Numbered from the stretch's first letter, positions 9,662 through 24,915 are shown. The stretch: DNA of 64,000 nt from Streptomyces fagopyri (GCF_009498275.1 NZ_CP045643.1:4030001-4094000); one strand, 5' to 3'. Notes: a model not told the origin generated them from the letters alone. Program-made: numbers and translations.

Positions 9662-11791
9662 TTACTCGCCCTTGGCCTTCGCGATGATCTCCTCGGCGAC
9701 GTTCCGGGGAACCTCGGCGTAGGAGTCGAACTGCATCGAGTAGCTTGCGCGACCCGACGTCTTGCTGCGGAGGTCGCCGACGTAGCCGAACATCTCCGAG
9801 AGGGGCACGAGGCCCTTCACGACACGGGCGCCGCTGCGCTCCTCCATGGCCTGGATCTGGCCACGGCGGGAGTTGAGGTCGCCGATGACATCACCCATCG
9901 ACTCCTCGGGCGTGGTGACCTCGACGGCCATCATCGGCTCGAGAAGCACGGGGGACGCCTTGCGCGCGGCCTCCTTGAACGCCTGCGAACCGGCGATCTT
10001 GAACGCGAGCTCGGAGGAGTCGACCTCGTGGTAGCCGCCGTCGAGAAGCGTGACGCGGACGCCCGTCATCTCGTAGCCGGCCAGGATGCCGAACTGCATG
10101 GCCTCCTGCGCACCGGCGTCCACCGAGGGGATGTACTCCCGCGGGATACGGCCACCGGTGACCTTGTTCACGAACTCGTACGCCGGACCATCGGTCTCGG
10201 TGATGGGCTCGATCGCGATCTGCACCTTGGCGAACTGACCGGTACCACCGGTCTGCTTCTTGTGGGTGTAGTCGTGACGCTCGACGGTCTTGCGGATCGT
10301 CTCACGGTAGGCGACCTGCGGCTTGCCGACGTTGGCCTCGACCCTGAACTCACGCTTCATACGGTCGACCAGCACCTCGAGGTGCAGCTCGCCCATACCG
10401 CCGAGGATGGTCTGGCCCGTCTCCTCGTCCGAGTGAACGTGGAAGGAGGGGTCCTCCTCCGCGAGACGCTGGATGGCGACACCCAGCTTCTCCTGGTCAC
10501 CCTTGGACTTGGGCTCGATGGCGACCTGAATGACCGGCGCCGGGAAGTCCATGGACTCCAGGATGACCGGGTTCTTGTCGTCCGACAGCGTCTCACCGGT
10601 GGTGGTCTGCTTCAGGCCCATGACGGCGACGATGTCGCCGGCGCCCACCGCCTCGATCTCCTCACGCTTGTTCGCGTGCATGCGGTAGATCTTGCCGATG
10701 CGCTCCTTCTTGCCCTTGACGGAGTTCAGCACCGCGGTGCCAGTCTCCAGGCGGCCCGAGTAGACCCGGACGAAGGTGAGCTTGCCCAGGTGCGGGTCGC
10801 TCATGATCTTGAACGCGAGCGCGGACAGCGGCTCGTCCACGGACGGCTTGCGCTTGACAACGACCTCGGGGTCCTTCACGTCGTGGCCCTCGATGGCCTC
10901 GACGTCAAGCGGGGTCGGCAGGTAGCGCACGACCGCGTCGAGCAGGGGCTGGACGCCCTTGTTCTTGAACGCGGTGCCACAGAACACCGGGGTGACGGTG
11001 ACGCCGTCACCCTTGCCGGACGCGATGGTGATGCGACGGATCGCGGCGTACAGCTGCTCCTCGGTGGGCTCCTGGCCCTCCAGGAACAGCTCCATGATCT
11101 CGTCGTCGTGCTCGGCGACGGTCTCGACCAGCTTGCCGCGGTACTCCTCGGCAGCCTCGGCGTGCGTGGCCGGGATGTCGACGACGTCGTACATCTCGCC
11201 CTTGGCAGCCTCGGCGGACCACACGAGCGCCTTCATGCGGACCAGGTCCACAACGCCCTTGAAGTCCATCTCGGCACCGATCGGCAGCTGCATGATGATC
11301 GGAACGGCACCGAGCCGGTCCTTGATCATGTCCACGCAGCGGTGGAACTCGGCGCCGGTACGGTCCAGCTTGTTCACGAAGCAGATGCGCGGCACGCCGT
11401 AACGGTCGGCCTGACGCCACACCGTCTCGGACTGCGGCTCGACACCGGCGACACCGTCGAACACCGTGACGGCACCGTCGAGGACGCGGAGCGAACGCTC
11501 CACCTCGACCGTGAAGTCGACGTGACCCGGGGTGTCGATGATGTTGATCGTGTAGTCGTTGTCCTCAAGCGGCCAGTGACAGGTGGTGGCAGCAGAGGTG
11601 ATCGTGATGCCACGCTCCTGCTCCTGCTCCATCCAGTCCATGGTGGCGGCGCCGTCGTGGACCTCACCGATCTTGTAGCTGACGCCGGTGTAGAAGAGGA
11701 TCCGCTCGGTGGTGGTCGTCTTGCCCGCGTCGATGTGGGCCATGATCCCGATGTTGCGGACCCTGGCCAGGTCAAGTGAAGTGGTAGCCAT
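9662..11791 (-). CDS. fusA: Translation elongation factor EF-G
   Basis: A 709-residue translocation GTPase. The P-loop AHIDAGKT is near residues 19-26, the switch [10 protein letters not shown] and specificity motif NKLDR follow in the expected order, and domains II-V complete the protein at normal length. The start at ATG 11791 is preceded by an AGAAGA-type site. It is co-directional with rpsL, rpsG and tuf, the classical str operon order. The 40-base gap to rpsG suggests one transcript. Confidence 0.98.
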   Translation of the reverse strand: MATTSLDLARVRNIGIMAHIDAGKTTTTERILFYTGVSYKIGEVHDGAATMDWMEQEQERGITITSAATTCHWPLEDNDYTINIIDTPGHVDFTVEVERSLRVLDGAVTVFDGVAGVEPQSETVWRQADRYGVPRICFVNKLDRTGAEFHRCVDMIKDRLGAVPIIMQLPIGAEMDFKGVVDLVRMKALVWSAEAAKGEMYDVVDIPATHAEAAEEYRGKLVETVAEHDDEIMELFLEGQEPTEEQLYAAIRRITIASGKGDGVTVTPVFCGTAFKNKGVQPLLDAVVRYLPTPLDVEAIEGHDVKDPEVVVKRKPSVDEPLSALAFKIMSDPHLGKLTFVRVYSGRLETGTAVLNSVKGKKERIGKIYRMHANKREEIEAVGAGDIVAVMGLKQTTTGETLSDDKNPVILESMDFPAPVIQVAIEPKSKGDQEKLGVAIQRLAEEDPSFHVHSDEETGQTILGGMGELHLEVLVDRMKREFRVEANVGKPQVAYRETIRKTVERHDYTHKKQTGGTGQFAKVQIAIEPITETDGPAYEFVNKVTGGRIPREYIPSVDAGAQEAMQFGILAGYEMTGVRVTLLDGGYHEVDSSELAFKIAGSQAFKEAARKASPVLLEPMMAVEVTTPEESMGDVIGDLNSRRGQIQAMEERSGARVVKGLVPLSEMFGYVGDLRSKTSGRASYSMQFDSYAEVPRNVAEEIIAKAKGE

Positions 11792-11830
11792 AAGGCTTCG
11801 GTCTTCTCTCGGTCTCGATGTGGGTAGCGA

Positions 11831-12301
11831 CTACCAGCGGTAGTGCGCGAAGGCCTTGTTGGACTCGGCCATCTTGTGGGTGTCCTCGCGCTTCTTCACA
11901 GCGGCGCCGAGGCCGTTGGACGCGTCGAGAAGTTCGTTGAGCAGACGCTCGGTCATGGTCTTCTCGCGACGGGCGCGGGAGTAACCGACGAGCCAGCGCA
12001 GCGCGAGCGTGTTGGCACGACCGGGCTTGACCTCGATCGGAACCTGGTACGTCGCACCACCGACGCGGCGGGACTTGACCTCGAGGGTCGGCTTGATGTT
12101 CTCAAGCGCGCGCTTCAGCGTGATGATCGGGTCGTTGCCCGTCTTCTCACGCAGACCCTCCATGGCGCCGTAGACGATGCGCTCGGCGGTGGAGCGCTTG
12201 CCGTTCAGCAGCACCTTGTTGATCAGCGAGGTGACAAGAGGAGAACCGTAGACCGGGTCGATGATGACCGGGCGCTTCGGGGCGGGGCCCTTACGAGGCA
12301 T
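11831..12301 (-). CDS. rpsG: 30S ribosomal protein S7
   Basis: A 156-residue protein opening [12 protein letters not shown] and containing the conserved [12 protein letters not shown] segment near residue 78. It organises the 3' major domain of 16S rRNA. It lies two bases after the rpsL stop and upstream of fusA, indicating translational coupling within the str operon. Confidence 0.98.
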   Translation of the reverse strand: MPRKGPAPKRPVIIDPVYGSPLVTSLINKVLLNGKRSTAERIVYGAMEGLREKTGNDPIITLKRALENIKPTLEVKSRRVGGATYQVPIEVKPGRANTLALRWLVGYSRARREKTMTERLLNELLDASNGLGAAVKKREDTHKMAESNKAFAHYRW

Positions 12302-12303
12302 TC

Positions 12304-12675
12304 TTACTTCTCCTTCTTGGCGCCGTAGCGGCTGCGGGCCTGCTTGCGGTTCTTGACACCCTGGGTGTCAAGCGAACCTCGGATGATCTTGTAGCGAACA
12401 CCCGGCAGGTCCTTCACACGGCCGCCGCGCACGAGCACGATGGAGTGCTCCTGCAGGTTGTGTCCCTCACCCGGAATGTAAGCGGTGACTTCGATCCCGC
12501 TGGTCAGACGCACACGCGCGACCTTACGCAGGGCCGAGTTCGGCTTCTTCGGGGTGGTCGTGAACACGCGCGTGCAGACGCCACGACGCTGGGGCGAACC
12601 CTCGAGTGCGGGCGTCTTGTTCTTCTCGACCTTGTCCTGCCGGCCCTTCCGGACCAGCTGCTGGATCGTAGGCAC
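12304..12675 (-). CDS. rpsL: 30S ribosomal protein S12
   Basis: A 123-residue decoding-centre protein. GTG 12675 is the start, giving the standard length, with GGAGAAG upstream; longer in-frame extensions are not supported. Lys43 (TTTPKKPNS) and Lys88 (GGRVKDLPG) are both wild type, so the protein predicts streptomycin sensitivity. First gene of the str operon; the likely promoter is about 200 bases upstream. Confidence 0.98.
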   Translation of the reverse strand: MPTIQQLVRKGRQDKVEKNKTPALEGSPQRRGVCTRVFTTTPKKPNSALRKVARVRLTSGIEVTAYIPGEGHNLQEHSIVLVRGGRVKDLPGVRYKIIRGSLDTQGVKNRKQARSRYGAKKEK

Positions 12676-12870
12676 TACTTCTCCGGTTTCTGTGTGCCGA
12701 ATGGTGAAGCTAACCTGGAACGCCACCGACCCACGCGGTCGGGTGTGTCGAATACTGCAGATTCCCGCCGCGAGGCGAAAAGGGCGCAGATTACGGTGGC
12801 CGGTTACGGCTCGCCTTGCGGTTTGAAGGCACGCACGCGAGCCAGGGCACACCCCAGGCACAAGGTCTGA

Positions 12871-12899
12871 GCGTACCTACCTCACGGACTTCGGTCAAA
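12871..12899 (-). promoter_or_regulatory. Probable promoter of rpsL-rpsG-fusA-tuf
   Basis: On the minus strand, TTGACC (12894-12899) and TACGCT (12871-12876) are separated by 17 bases, a good match to the principal sigma (HrdB) consensus. It would give a leader of roughly 190 bases before the rpsL GTG. Confidence 0.6.
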
Positions 12900-13822
12900 A
12901 CAAATGCTGTCCAGGGCGACACGCCGGACTTCCCACCCCCTCGGCCGGGCCCTCCCGCGACGCCCGCTACGACCTGTCCGGGGCACCGCGGGCGTCGCAC
13001 GGGGGACCGCGCCGCGACCGCCGGAACCCGGGACACGGGCCGCGCGTCCTGGCCGGATCGCGTCCTTTCGGGCTTCGCGGTCTTGCGCTTTCACGAGCCC
13101 ACGGCGCGGGCCGCGGGCCCCGACGGCCACCCGGCACCGACGCCCGCCCCCATACCCGCTCCGGCACCCGCTCCCTCAGCAGGTTCCGCCGCGTCGCGGT
13201 CCTACGGGCCGTACGGGACGTACAACAGGGCGGACAGGCCCGGCGACGGCTTCCGTACACCTGCCCCCGGCCAAGACCGGTGGGCGGCCCGTACGGGGCT
13301 CCTGGAGGCCCCACCTGGCCGTCCCCGCAGCCGTACACCCCGGAGCCCCCGCTCATGCCCCCACCGGCGCCTCCGGCCCCTCACCCGGGCGTTCCCGGCC
13401 CGCCGGCCCGCCGGCCGGACCCGTCGCGCCCGGGGCCCCGGGCCTGCCGGCCGCCGCGGGTACGACAGCCCCGGCCCGACCACCCGCACCCGAGGAACCG
13501 GGAGTCGCGGAGCGGAGACCCGCTGAAGGCCCCGCACCACCCGCCCCGGACCCAGGCCCCCGCGCCGCCTCCAGCCAGCCGTATCTCCAGCCGCCCGGCT
13601 GACGGCCCGTGGCCGGGATCGGGGCAGGGATCGGGGCAGGGATTGAGATCGGAGCGGGAGCCAGGTCCGGGGCCGCAGCGGAGACCGGGGCCGGGACCGC
13701 AACCGGGACCGGGACCACGTCCAGGTCCAGGTCCAGCGTCGCGGCCGGGATCGGGGCGGGCGCCAGCGCCGGGTCCGACCCGATCCCCCGCCCGCCGGCT
13801 CCCGGCGGACGGGGCCCGCCGT
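12900..13822. other. 0.9 kb very GC-rich region without a convincing gene
   Basis: Several Pro/Ala/Gly-rich frames are open on both strands, but none has a supported start, a steady third-position bias or a recognisable domain. A plus-strand stretch with YGPYGTYN, followed in another frame by GPYGAPGGPTWPSPQPYTPEP, could be the remains of a proline-rich membrane protein broken by frameshifts. The first bases hold the upstream side of the rpsL promoter. Confidence 0.35.
13610..13760. repeat. Imperfect GGGATCGGGGCA / CCGGGACC simple repeats
   Basis: A run of 6-12 base G/A-rich units (GGGATCGGGGCA twice, then GGGACCGGGACC-like and GGTCCAGGTCCA) occupies most of this segment. It looks like slippage-prone low-complexity DNA beside the DUF1707 gene. 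Confidence 0.5.
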
Positions 13823-14344
13823 TCAGCCCCCGGACGCCACCGCGGCGATCATGGCAAGCATCAGGAACAGTGCCCAGCCCGCGACCGACAGCCAGCCCAG
13901 GACGAGACCGGTCGTCGCGAGTCCCTCACCGCTCTCGCCGGTTCGGCGCATCTCGGAGCGCGCCGAGTGGCCGAGGACCACCGCGGGAATGCCGGTGGCG
14001 CCGAGCGTCACCACGGTGAGCAGCCCGCAGACCATCGCGCCGACCGCCTTCCCGTTGGTCGCCGGACGCGGCGCCGGCAGGAACGTCTGCGGGACGAGGA
14101 CCCCGGGGCCGGCCGTCAGCGGTACGGGACCCTGCGGCAGGTCGCCGACGAGCACGGCCAGCTCACCCACCGTCCGGGCCGCGTACGCCCGCGCGACGCG
14201 TTTCTCGAACTCGTCCTGCTCCAGGCGGCCTTCGCCGAAGCCCGCTCTGAGTACATCCACCGCCCGCTCCCGGTCGGCGTGCGACGCGAGCATCGACGGC
14301 CCGCCCTGCCCCTGCCACGGCTGCCACGGCGTCGGGTACGACAC
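13823..14344 (-). CDS. DUF1707/DUF4190 membrane protein
   Basis: A 173-residue protein starting with GTG 14344 behind GGGGGAGG. Residues 15-65 form a DUF1707 domain (HADRERAVDVLRAGFGEGRLEQDEFEKRV), a soluble module common in actinobacteria. Two hydrophobic helices follow (about residues 97-123 and 143-170), joined by a short charged segment with GHSARSEM, which fits DUF4190. It is probably an inner-membrane protein with a cytoplasmic N-terminus. It lies downstream of rpoC but is separated from it by a terminator. Function unknown. Confidence 0.85.
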   Translation of the reverse strand: MSYPTPWQPWQGQGGPSMLASHADRERAVDVLRAGFGEGRLEQDEFEKRVARAYAARTVGELAVLVGDLPQGPVPLTAGPGVLVPQTFLPAPRPATNGKAVGAMVCGLLTVVTLGATGIPAVVLGHSARSEMRRTGESGEGLATTGLVLGWLSVAGWALFLMLAMIAAVASGG

Positions 14345-14449
14345 GGAATGCCTCCCCCCAGACGGATCCCTCCATCATCCTCCAACGTGGCATTTCCGGC
14401 ACGGGTTCCCGCAGGAGGTCCGTACCGCCGTACCGGGCCGGAGAACGCC

Positions 14450-14484
14450 GACGGGCGGCCACCCACGAAGGGTGACCGCCCGTC
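14450..14484 (-). terminator. Terminator after rpoC
   Basis: A 15-bp stem with one G-U type mismatch (GACGGGCGG..CACCC arms) and a 5-base loop lies 15 bases after the rpoC stop and before the DUF1707 gene. Confidence 0.75.
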
Positions 14485-14498
14485 AGTTGACGTACGCC

Positions 14499-18398
<3,900 letters not shown>

Positions 18399-18509
18399 TA
18401 TGCGTCAATCCCTCTCAGGGTTGTAAGTCATGGGGTCTGATACGGGGGTCCTGGGGCCGGCCGGGGGCTCATCGACGTTCGTCGTCGAGCCCCCGGATCC
18501 GGACTCCCG

Positions 18510-21500
18510 TCAGACCTCTTCGACGCTGCTCGGCTCGCGCCGGGACAGGTCGATGCCGAGCTCCTCCGCCGCGCGGAAGACGTCCTCGTCGGTGTCACGC
18601 ATTTCGATGGACATACCGTCGCTGGACAGCACCTCCACGTTGAGGCAGAGAGACTGCATCTCCTTGATGAGCACCTTGAAGGACTCGGGGATGCCGGGCT
18701 CGGGGATGTTCTCGCCCTTGACGATGGCCTCGTAGACCTTCACGCGGCCGGTCACGTCGTCGGACTTGATGGTCAGCAGTTCCTGGAGGGCGTAAGCGGC
18801 GCCGTACGCCTCCAGCGCCCACACCTCCATCTCACCGAAGCGCTGGCCACCGAACTGGGCCTTACCACCCAGCGGCTGCTGGGTGATCATCGAGTACGGA
18901 CCGGTCGAGCGGGCGTGCAGCTTGTCGTCGACCAGGTGGTGGAGCTTGAGGATGTACATGTAGCCGACCGAGATCGGCTCCGGGAACGGCTCGCCGGAGC
19001 GGCCGTCGAACAGCGGCGCCTTGCCGGTCGGGAGCACCATGCGCTCGCCGTCACGGTTCGGGATCGTGTGCTGCAGCAGACCCGCGAGCTCGTCCTCACG
19101 CGCACCGTCGAAGACGGGGGTGGCGACGTTGGTGCCCGGGACGACCTGGTCGGCGCCGATGGCCTGCAGGCGCTGCGCCCATTCCTCGCCGAGTCCGGAG
19201 ACGTCCCAGCCGCGGCTGGCGAGCCAGCCGAGGTGGATCTCCAGGACCTGTCCCGGGTTCATTCGGGACGGGACACCGAGGGGGTTGAGGATGATGTCGA
19301 CCGGGGTGCCGTCCTCCAGGAACGGCATGTCCTCGATCGGCAGGATCTTCGAGATGACGCCCTTGTTGCCGTGGCGGCCGGCGAGCTTGTCACCGTCCGT
19401 GATCTTGCGCTTCTGCGCCACGTAGACACGAACCAGCTGGTTCACGCCCGGCGGCAGCTCGTCGCCCTCTTCACGGTCGAAGACGCGGACGCCGATGACC
19501 TTGCCGATCTCGCCGTGCGGCACCTTCAGCGAGGTGTCGCGCACCTCGCGCGCCTTCTCACCGAAGATCGCGCGGAGCAGACGCTCCTCGGGGGTCAGCT
19601 CGGTCTCGCCCTTGGGCGTGACCTTGCCGACGAGGATGTCGCCGGCGACGACCTCGGCACCGATACGGATGATGCCGCGCTCGTCGAGGTCGGCGAGGAC
19701 CTCCTCGGAGACGTTCGGGATGTCCCGGGTGATCTCCTCGGGGCCGAGCTTGGTGTCACGGGCGTCGACCTCGTGCTCCTCGATGTGGATCGAGGAGAGG
19801 ACGTCGTCCTGCACGAGGCGCTGCGACAGGATGATCGCGTCCTCGTAGTTGTGACCCTCCCACGGCATGAACGCCACGAGCAGGTTCTTGCCGAGCGCCA
19901 TCTCGCCGTTCTCGGTCGCCGGGCCGTCGGCCAGAACCTGGCCGGCGATGACCCGGGCGCCCTCGTCGACGACAACCTTCTGGTTGACGGACGTGCCCTG
20001 GTTGGAGCGGGAGAACTTGTGCAGGCGGTACGTGGTGTACGTGCCGTCGTCGTTGGCGGTGGTGACGTAGTCCGCGGAGACCTCCTGGACCACACCGTCC
20101 TTCTCCGACTTGAGCACGTCGCCGGCGTCGACGGCGCAGCGGTACTCCATGCCGGTGCCGACGAGCGGTGCCTCGGACTTGATGAGCGGAACGGCCTGGC
20201 GCATCATGTTCGCGCCCATGAGGGCACGGTTGGCGTCGTCGTGCTCCAGGAACGGGATCATCGCGGTCGCGACCGACACCATCTGGCGCGGCGAGACGTC
20301 CATGTAGTCGACGTCCTCACCGGGGACGTAGTCGACCTCTCCGCCACGACGGCGGACCAGAACGCGGGACTCCTCGAAGCGGAGCTCGTCGGTCAGCGGC
20401 GCGTTGGCCTGCGCGATGACGAACCGGTCCTCTTCGTCGGCCGTCAGGTAGTCGACGTCGTCGGTGACGATGCCGCCCGTGACCTTGCGGTACGGCGTCT
20501 CGACGAAACCGAACGCGTTGACCCGGCCGTAGGAGGCGAGCGAGCCGATCAGACCGATGTTCGGGCCTTCAGGGGTCTCGATCGGGCACATGCGGCCGTA
20601 GTGCGAGGGGTGCACGTCACGGACCTCGAAGCCGGCCCGCTCACGGGAGAGACCACCCGGGCCAAGAGCCGACAGACGGCGCTTGTGGGTGAGACCCGAC
20701 AGCGGGTTGTTCTGGTCCATGAACTGCGACAGCTGGCTGGTGCCGAAGAACTCCTTGATGGAGGCGACGACCGGCCGGATGTTGATCAGGGTCTGCGGCG
20801 TGATCGCCTCGACGTCCTGGGTCGTCATGCGCTCGCGCACGACGCGCTCCATACGAGCCAGACCCGTGCGGACCTGGTTCTGGATGAGCTCGCCGACGTT
20901 GCGCAGACGACGGTTGCCGAAGTGGTCGATGTCGTCGGTCTCGACGACGATCGAGGTGCCGTTGTCGCCAACGGTCTCGGTCTCACCGGCGTGCAGCTTC
21001 ACCAGGTACTTGATCGACGAGATGATGTCCTCGACGGTCAGGATGCCGGCGTCCAGCGGGGCCTCGCCGCCCAGCTTCTTGTTGACCTTGTAGCGGCCGA
21101 CCTTGGCCAGGTCGTAGCGCTTCGGGTTGAAGTAGAGGTTCTCGAGCAGCGTCTGCGCGGCCTCACGGGTCGGGGGCTCACCCGGACGCAGCTTGCGGTA
21201 GATGTCGAGCAGCGCGTCGTCCTGGCCCTGGGTGTGGTCCTTCTCCAGGGTGGCGCGCATGGACTCGTACTCGCCGAACTCCTCGAGGATCTGCTCGGTG
21301 GTCCAGCCGAGAGCCTTCAGGAGAACGGTGACGGACTGCTTGCGCTTGCGGTCGATGCGGACACCGACCATGTCGCGCTTGTCGATCTCCATCTCCAGCC
21401 AGGCGCCCCGGGAGGGGATGACCTTCGCGGAGAAGATGTCCTTGTCGGACGTCTTGTCGATGGAGGAGTCGAAGTAGACACCCGGCGAGCGGACCAGCTG

Positions 21501-21995
21501 GGACACCACGACACGCTCGGTGCCGTTGATGACGAAGGTGCCCTTGTTGGTCATGAGCGGGAAGTCGCCCATGAAGACCGTCTGGGACTTGATCTCGCCG
21601 GTCTCGTTGTTGGTGAACTCGGCGGTGACGAAGAGCGGGGCCGCGTACGTGAAGTCGCGGTCCTTGCACTCGTCGATGGAGTTCTTCGGGGGCTCGAAGC
21701 GGTGGTCGCGGAACGTCAGGGACATCGACCCGGAGAAGTCCTCGATCGGGGAGATCTCCTCGAAGATCTCCTCCAGACCGGACTTCGTGGGGACGTCCTG
21801 TCCGCTGTCCAGAGCCGCCTCGACACGAGCCTTCCACGCTTCGTTTCCGAGCAGCCAGTCGAAGCTCTCGGTTTGCAGCGCAAGAAGGTTCGGAACCTCG
21901 AGGGGCTCCTTGATCTTTGCAAAGGAGATGCGCAGCGGGGCGGTGCTGGCGCCGTTGTTCGTATTCGCGGTCGAGGCAGTGCGCGAGGCGGCCAA
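18510..21995 (-). CDS. rpoB: RNA polymerase beta subunit
   Basis: The protein is 1161 residues when started at TTG 21995, which has AAGGA upstream and matches the known Streptomyces N-terminus ([13 protein letters not shown]); the longer frame to 22055 is unsupported. The rifampicin region reads [35 protein letters not shown] wild-type sequence, so no resistance change is seen. It has its own promoter about 185 bases upstream, in addition to possible read-through from rplJL past a hairpin. Confidence 0.98.
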   Translation of the reverse strand: MAASRTASTANTNNGASTAPLRISFAKIKEPLEVPNLLALQTESFDWLLGNEAWKARVEAALDSGQDVPTKSGLEEIFEEISPIEDFSGSMSLTFRDHRFEPPKNSIDECKDRDFTYAAPLFVTAEFTNNETGEIKSQTVFMGDFPLMTNKGTFVINGTERVVVSQLVRSPGVYFDSSIDKTSDKDIFSAKVIPSRGAWLEMEIDKRDMVGVRIDRKRKQSVTVLLKALGWTTEQILEEFGEYESMRATLEKDHTQGQDDALLDIYRKLRPGEPPTREAAQTLLENLYFNPKRYDLAKVGRYKVNKKLGGEAPLDAGILTVEDIISSIKYLVKLHAGETETVGDNGTSIVVETDDIDHFGNRRLRNVGELIQNQVRTGLARMERVVRERMTTQDVEAITPQTLINIRPVVASIKEFFGTSQLSQFMDQNNPLSGLTHKRRLSALGPGGLSRERAGFEVRDVHPSHYGRMCPIETPEGPNIGLIGSLASYGRVNAFGFVETPYRKVTGGIVTDDVDYLTADEEDRFVIAQANAPLTDELRFEESRVLVRRRGGEVDYVPGEDVDYMDVSPRQMVSVATAMIPFLEHDDANRALMGANMMRQAVPLIKSEAPLVGTGMEYRCAVDAGDVLKSEKDGVVQEVSADYVTTANDDGTYTTYRLHKFSRSNQGTSVNQKVVVDEGARVIAGQVLADGPATENGEMALGKNLLVAFMPWEGHNYEDAIILSQRLVQDDVLSSIHIEEHEVDARDTKLGPEEITRDIPNVSEEVLADLDERGIIRIGAEVVAGDILVGKVTPKGETELTPEERLLRAIFGEKAREVRDTSLKVPHGEIGKVIGVRVFDREEGDELPPGVNQLVRVYVAQKRKITDGDKLAGRHGNKGVISKILPIEDMPFLEDGTPVDIILNPLGVPSRMNPGQVLEIHLGWLASRGWDVSGLGEEWAQRLQAIGADQVVPGTNVATPVFDGAREDELAGLLQHTIPNRDGERMVLPTGKAPLFDGRSGEPFPEPISVGYMYILKLHHLVDDKLHARSTGPYSMITQQPLGGKAQFGGQRFGEMEVWALEAYGAAYALQELLTIKSDDVTGRVKVYEAIVKGENIPEPGIPESFKVLIKEMQSLCLNVEVLSSDGMSIEMRDTDEDVFRAAEELGIDLSRREPSSVEEV

Positions 21996-22179
21996 GAGGG
22001 GGTCCTTCCGAGGGCTCGGACTCACTACGCGCGTACCGGCCCCCCACTGGGGCACAGAGACAGACTGTTCCCGACTCGGCCTGAAAGGCCAGGTCAGAGA
22101 TAATCCGGTCGTCGGTGCTCAAGCGAGGGCATGCCCCTGGTGACGGGCAGGAGGCAGCTAACAGGCAGCGCAAAGGGTC

Positions 22180-22208
22180 AGTGTAGCCACTAGGCCCACT
22201 GATGTCCA
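22180..22208 (-). promoter_or_regulatory. Promoter of rpoB-rpoC
   Basis: On the minus strand, TGGACA (22203-22208) and TACACT (22180-22185) stand 17 bases apart, each close to the principal sigma consensus. Transcription from here leaves a leader of about 180 bases before the rpoB TTG start. Confidence 0.65.
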
Positions 22209-22527
22209 GTCCCGGTTACTTGAGACCCTCTTCGTCGTTCTCAACACCTGCCGCAAGCCACGCCCTCAATGCACATCGATACTGCCCTCTTCGTCACCGA
22301 TCCATGCCTCGGATCCGGATCGTTGTGACGACGCGTCCTGAGAATTGCGCGCTGCGTGCGGTTCGTCAAGGCCCCCCATGCCATGAGCAAGTGCCGCGAT
22401 CGTCACGTGCACCCTGTCTTGCAGCCCGTCTTGCAGCCCGTCACGGGCTCGGCCGGAGGCACAACGAAGATCACCATACTCGTCGCGAACCGCAGTGCAA
22501 GGCAGCCGCTGCCGGACCCCCTGAACG

Positions 22528-22565
22528 CCGAAGAGCGACCACCCAGTTGGGTGATCGCTCTTCGG
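22528..22565 (-). terminator. Hairpin between rplL and rpoB (terminator/attenuator)
   Basis: An 18-bp stem with one mismatch (CCGAAGAGCGA.CACCCA arms) and a 2-base loop follows rplL by about 70 bases. It probably ends or attenuates the rplJ-rplL transcript before the separate rpoB promoter, setting the ratio of ribosomal protein to polymerase. Confidence 0.75.
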
Positions 22566-22636
22566 TGCGTCAGCGTTACAGCGCCACGCGGGCGACTGCG
22601 GCGATTCGCGAGGGAGCCCTCAGCGGGCTCCTGGGA

Positions 22637-23017
22637 CTACTTGACCTCGACGGAGGCGCCGGCGCCCTTGAGGGACTCGGCGGCCTTCTCGGCGGCCTCC
22701 TTGGCGACCTTCTCGAGGACGGGCTTCGGAGCGCCGTCGACGAGGTCCTTGGCCTCCTTCAGGCCCAGCGAGGTGAGCTCACGCACGACCTTGATGACCT
22801 GGATCTTCTTCTCGCCGGCACCCGTGAGGATGACGTCGAACTCGTCCTGCTCCTCGACGGCCTCAGCGGCGGCGGGGCCGGCCGGACCGGCAACGGCGAC
22901 CGCGGCGGCGGCGGTGACGTCGAACTTCTCCTCGAAGGCCTTCACGAACTCGGAGAGCTCGATGAGGGTGAGGTTCTCGAACTGCGCGAGCAGCTCTTCC
23001 TGGGACAGCTTCGCCAT
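22637..23017 (-). CDS. rplL: 50S ribosomal protein L7/L12
   Basis: A 126-residue stalk protein: an N-terminal dimerisation helix region ([29 protein letters not shown]), an Ala/Gly-rich hinge near residues 36-52, and the C-terminal factor-binding domain ([29 protein letters not shown]). Full length. It follows rplJ by 110 bases on the same strand and should be translated from the same transcript. Confidence 0.97.
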   Translation of the reverse strand: MAKLSQEELLAQFENLTLIELSEFVKAFEEKFDVTAAAAVAVAGPAGPAAAEAVEEQDEFDVILTGAGEKKIQVIKVVRELTSLGLKEAKDLVDGAPKPVLEKVAKEAAEKAAESLKGAGASVEVK

Positions 23018-23127
23018 GATGGCGTCCTTCCACTCATTCGGCAGGTGCCGGGATGTACTGGTGAGGCGGGCGTACGTTCGGCCCGCTGCGACCGTCGCCT
23101 CAGGCGGCGGTCAATGCGCGAGCCGAA

Positions 23128-23658
23128 TTACTCGGCACCGCCCTGCTCGGCCTGCTTGACACGAAGCGCCTCCGCGGTGCGGACGAACTTCGAGGGCAGC
23201 GCCTGGAAGAGACGAGCAGTCTGCGTCTGCTTGCCCTTGAAGGCACCCGCCAGCTTGGCGAGCAGAACCTCGCGGGACTCGAGGTCCGCAAGCTTCTTGA
23301 TCTCGTCGGCGGACAGCGCCTTGCCGTCAAGGACACCGCCCTTGATGACGAGGTTGGGGTTGTCCTTGGCGAAGTCACGAAGACCCTTCGCCGACACCAC
23401 CGGGTCACCGGTGATGAAGGCGACCGCCGTCGGACCGTTGAACAGGTCGTCGAGCGTGGAGATCCCGGCCTCGTTGGCCGCAATCTTGGTCAGCGTGTTC
23501 TTCACCACGGCGTACTGGGCGTCTTCACCGAGCGAACGGCGCAGCGTCTTGAGCTGCGCCACGGTGAGACCCCGGTACTCGGTCAGCACGGCGGCGTTCG
23601 AGCTGCGGAACTGGTCCGCGAGCTCGGCTACCGCGGCAGCCTTGTCGGGCCTTGCCAT
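23128..23658 (-). CDS. rplJ: 50S ribosomal protein L10
   Basis: A 176-residue stalk base protein starting [10 protein letters not shown] at ATG 23658, with GGAAGGAGG upstream; the longer open frame covers the leader and is not coding. It anchors the L7/L12 dimers and in many bacteria represses its own mRNA by binding a leader RNA, which is present here. First gene of rplJ-rplL. Confidence 0.97.
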   Translation of the reverse strand: MARPDKAAAVAELADQFRSSNAAVLTEYRGLTVAQLKTLRRSLGEDAQYAVVKNTLTKIAANEAGISTLDDLFNGPTAVAFITGDPVVSAKGLRDFAKDNPNLVIKGGVLDGKALSADEIKKLADLESREVLLAKLAGAFKGKQTQTARLFQALPSKFVRTAEALRVKQAEQGGAE

Positions 23659-23800
23659 AGAGCGTCGGCCTCCTTCCGGGTGATGAGGACCGCTCGGAAG
23701 GGGCTGGGCAAACGAAACGCCCCGGCGCAGGCGCACGGGGCGTAGCTCGACCGGCTGGTCCGCAAGCTGGGCAAGCGGACTCCGGGAGCACATCCACGGT
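23659..23800 (-). promoter_or_regulatory. Probable L10 (rplJ-rplL) mRNA leader
   Basis: The untranslated leader contains two clear hairpins: a 7-bp stem CGCCCCG/CGGGGCG with an 11-base loop (23718-23742) and a 6-bp stem GTCCGC/GCGGAC (23758-23780). Position and paired helices fit the autoregulatory L10 leader RNA known in bacteria. Assignment to that family needs a covariance-model test. Confidence 0.5.
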
Positions 23801-23897
23801 CACCTACGCGGGTCGTCCGCAATTTCAGCGGATCCTTCGGCCGCCCTGCCCTCTTGCGAGCGCAAAGCGACGACCAGCGGTCTTTGGCTTCTCGGGA

Positions 23898-23927
23898 ACA
23901 GTACGTGAAGGGCGCGCTGTCAAGCAA
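23898..23927 (-). promoter_or_regulatory. Probable rplJ promoter
   Basis: On the minus strand, TTGCTT (23922-23927, overlapping a TTGACA) lies 18 bases upstream of TACTGT (23898-23903). The spacing and the position before the leader are consistent with a principal sigma promoter. Confidence 0.45.
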
Positions 23928-23949
23928 ATCCGCTCGGCAGCGCCCGGGT

Positions 23950-24804
23950 TCAGCTCTTCTTGAGCTCCTTCATCATCTCGGCCAGGTCGACGGTGTCCTT
24001 GGCCGGCGGGGCCTTCACCGTCACCGGCTTGTTGTAGTCCAGGAAGGTCACGGTCACGTCGAGCGGACCCTTTTCGGCGGCCGCGCGCACCCGTACCTGC
24101 TTGGTGTGGTCGTCCGGTCCGATCCACATGTCCATCGTGAGCTTGTCGGCCCCCAGGTCCTCGTACTGCTTCAGGCTGTTCTCGCGCTTCTCCCGCGTCG
24201 CCTTGTCCTCGTTCTTGAAGGAGGCGCGGAGGGCGTCGAGGGTGACCGTGCCCTTGTAGTGCGTGGTCTGTACGCCGTCGACCTTCTCGGCGCCGACCTT
24301 CTTCACGTCCTTGGAGCCGGTCAGGTAGGTGGATTCCTGGGACGGGTCCTGGTTGGCCTGGCTCGGCACTCCGCCGGCGCCGGGACCCGCGGACGCGTCC
24401 TTGGTCGCGCCCGAGACGTCGAACTTCATCCAGCTCTTGCCGTCCAGCTCCTTGGCCGCGGCCTCTCCCCCGCCCAGATACATCGCCCCGCCGACGACCC
24501 GGATCTCCACCTTGCCGTCGGCGCCCTTGTCGAGAGCGTTCATCTTCATGCTCATGGCCGGCGGCTTCATGCTCATCGCCGCCTCGGCCTCGACGCGGCC
24601 GGTCTCCGGGACCTTGCCGGTCATCCGGTAGGTGACGGAGGTGATGGCCTCCGTGTTCTTCGCCGCCTTGGCCACGGCCGCCGCGGGCGTCATCTCGGGC
24701 GACTCGTCACCCTTCGCACAGGCGACGGCGCCGCCCGAGAGGACGAGCGCGGCGAGTGCCGCCCCCGTCGCGCCACGACGCACGGAACCACGCACGGAAA
24801 GCAT
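23950..24804 (-). CDS. LppX/LprG-like lipoprotein (first of two paralogues)
   Basis: A 284-residue secreted lipoprotein starting at ATG 24804, behind GGGGGGAT. The signal peptide ends in GGAVAC, and the Cys is the likely lipidation site. The body is a beta-rich fold with periodic segments ([53 protein letters not shown]), as in the mycobacterial LppX/LprAFG fold that binds hydrophobic ligands. It shares these segments with the next gene, so the two are paralogues. Both sit between rplA and rplJ. The function in Streptomyces is not established. Confidence 0.8.
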   Translation of the reverse strand: MLSVRGSVRRGATGAALAALVLSGGAVACAKGDESPEMTPAAAVAKAAKNTEAITSVTYRMTGKVPETGRVEAEAAMSMKPPAMSMKMNALDKGADGKVEIRVVGGAMYLGGGEAAAKELDGKSWMKFDVSGATKDASAGPGAGGVPSQANQDPSQESTYLTGSKDVKKVGAEKVDGVQTTHYKGTVTLDALRASFKNEDKATREKRENSLKQYEDLGADKLTMDMWIGPDDHTKQVRVRAAAEKGPLDVTVTFLDYNKPVTVKAPPAKDTVDLAEMMKELKKS

Positions 24805-24915
24805 CAGGATCCCCCCAGGGAACATATGAACGATCTACAGATTTGGTGCGAGCGTAGCCCAGGGGGGTGCGTGTGGTCTTGCCAATTCTTTTGGCTTTCT
24901 TGAATCCCCGTTGCC

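Noticed and set aside
9659..11779. 706-codon plus-strand open frame opposite fusA
   Set aside because: Antisense shadow of EF-G, with no ribosome-binding site or domains.
20600..20800. Rifampicin-resistance change in rpoB
   Set aside because: The cluster region reads as wild type at the usual positions (Asp, His and Ser residues intact).
18915..22103. 1062-codon plus-strand open frame opposite rpoB
   Set aside because: Antisense shadow of rpoB; composition is low in aromatic and Lys residues and no motif is present.
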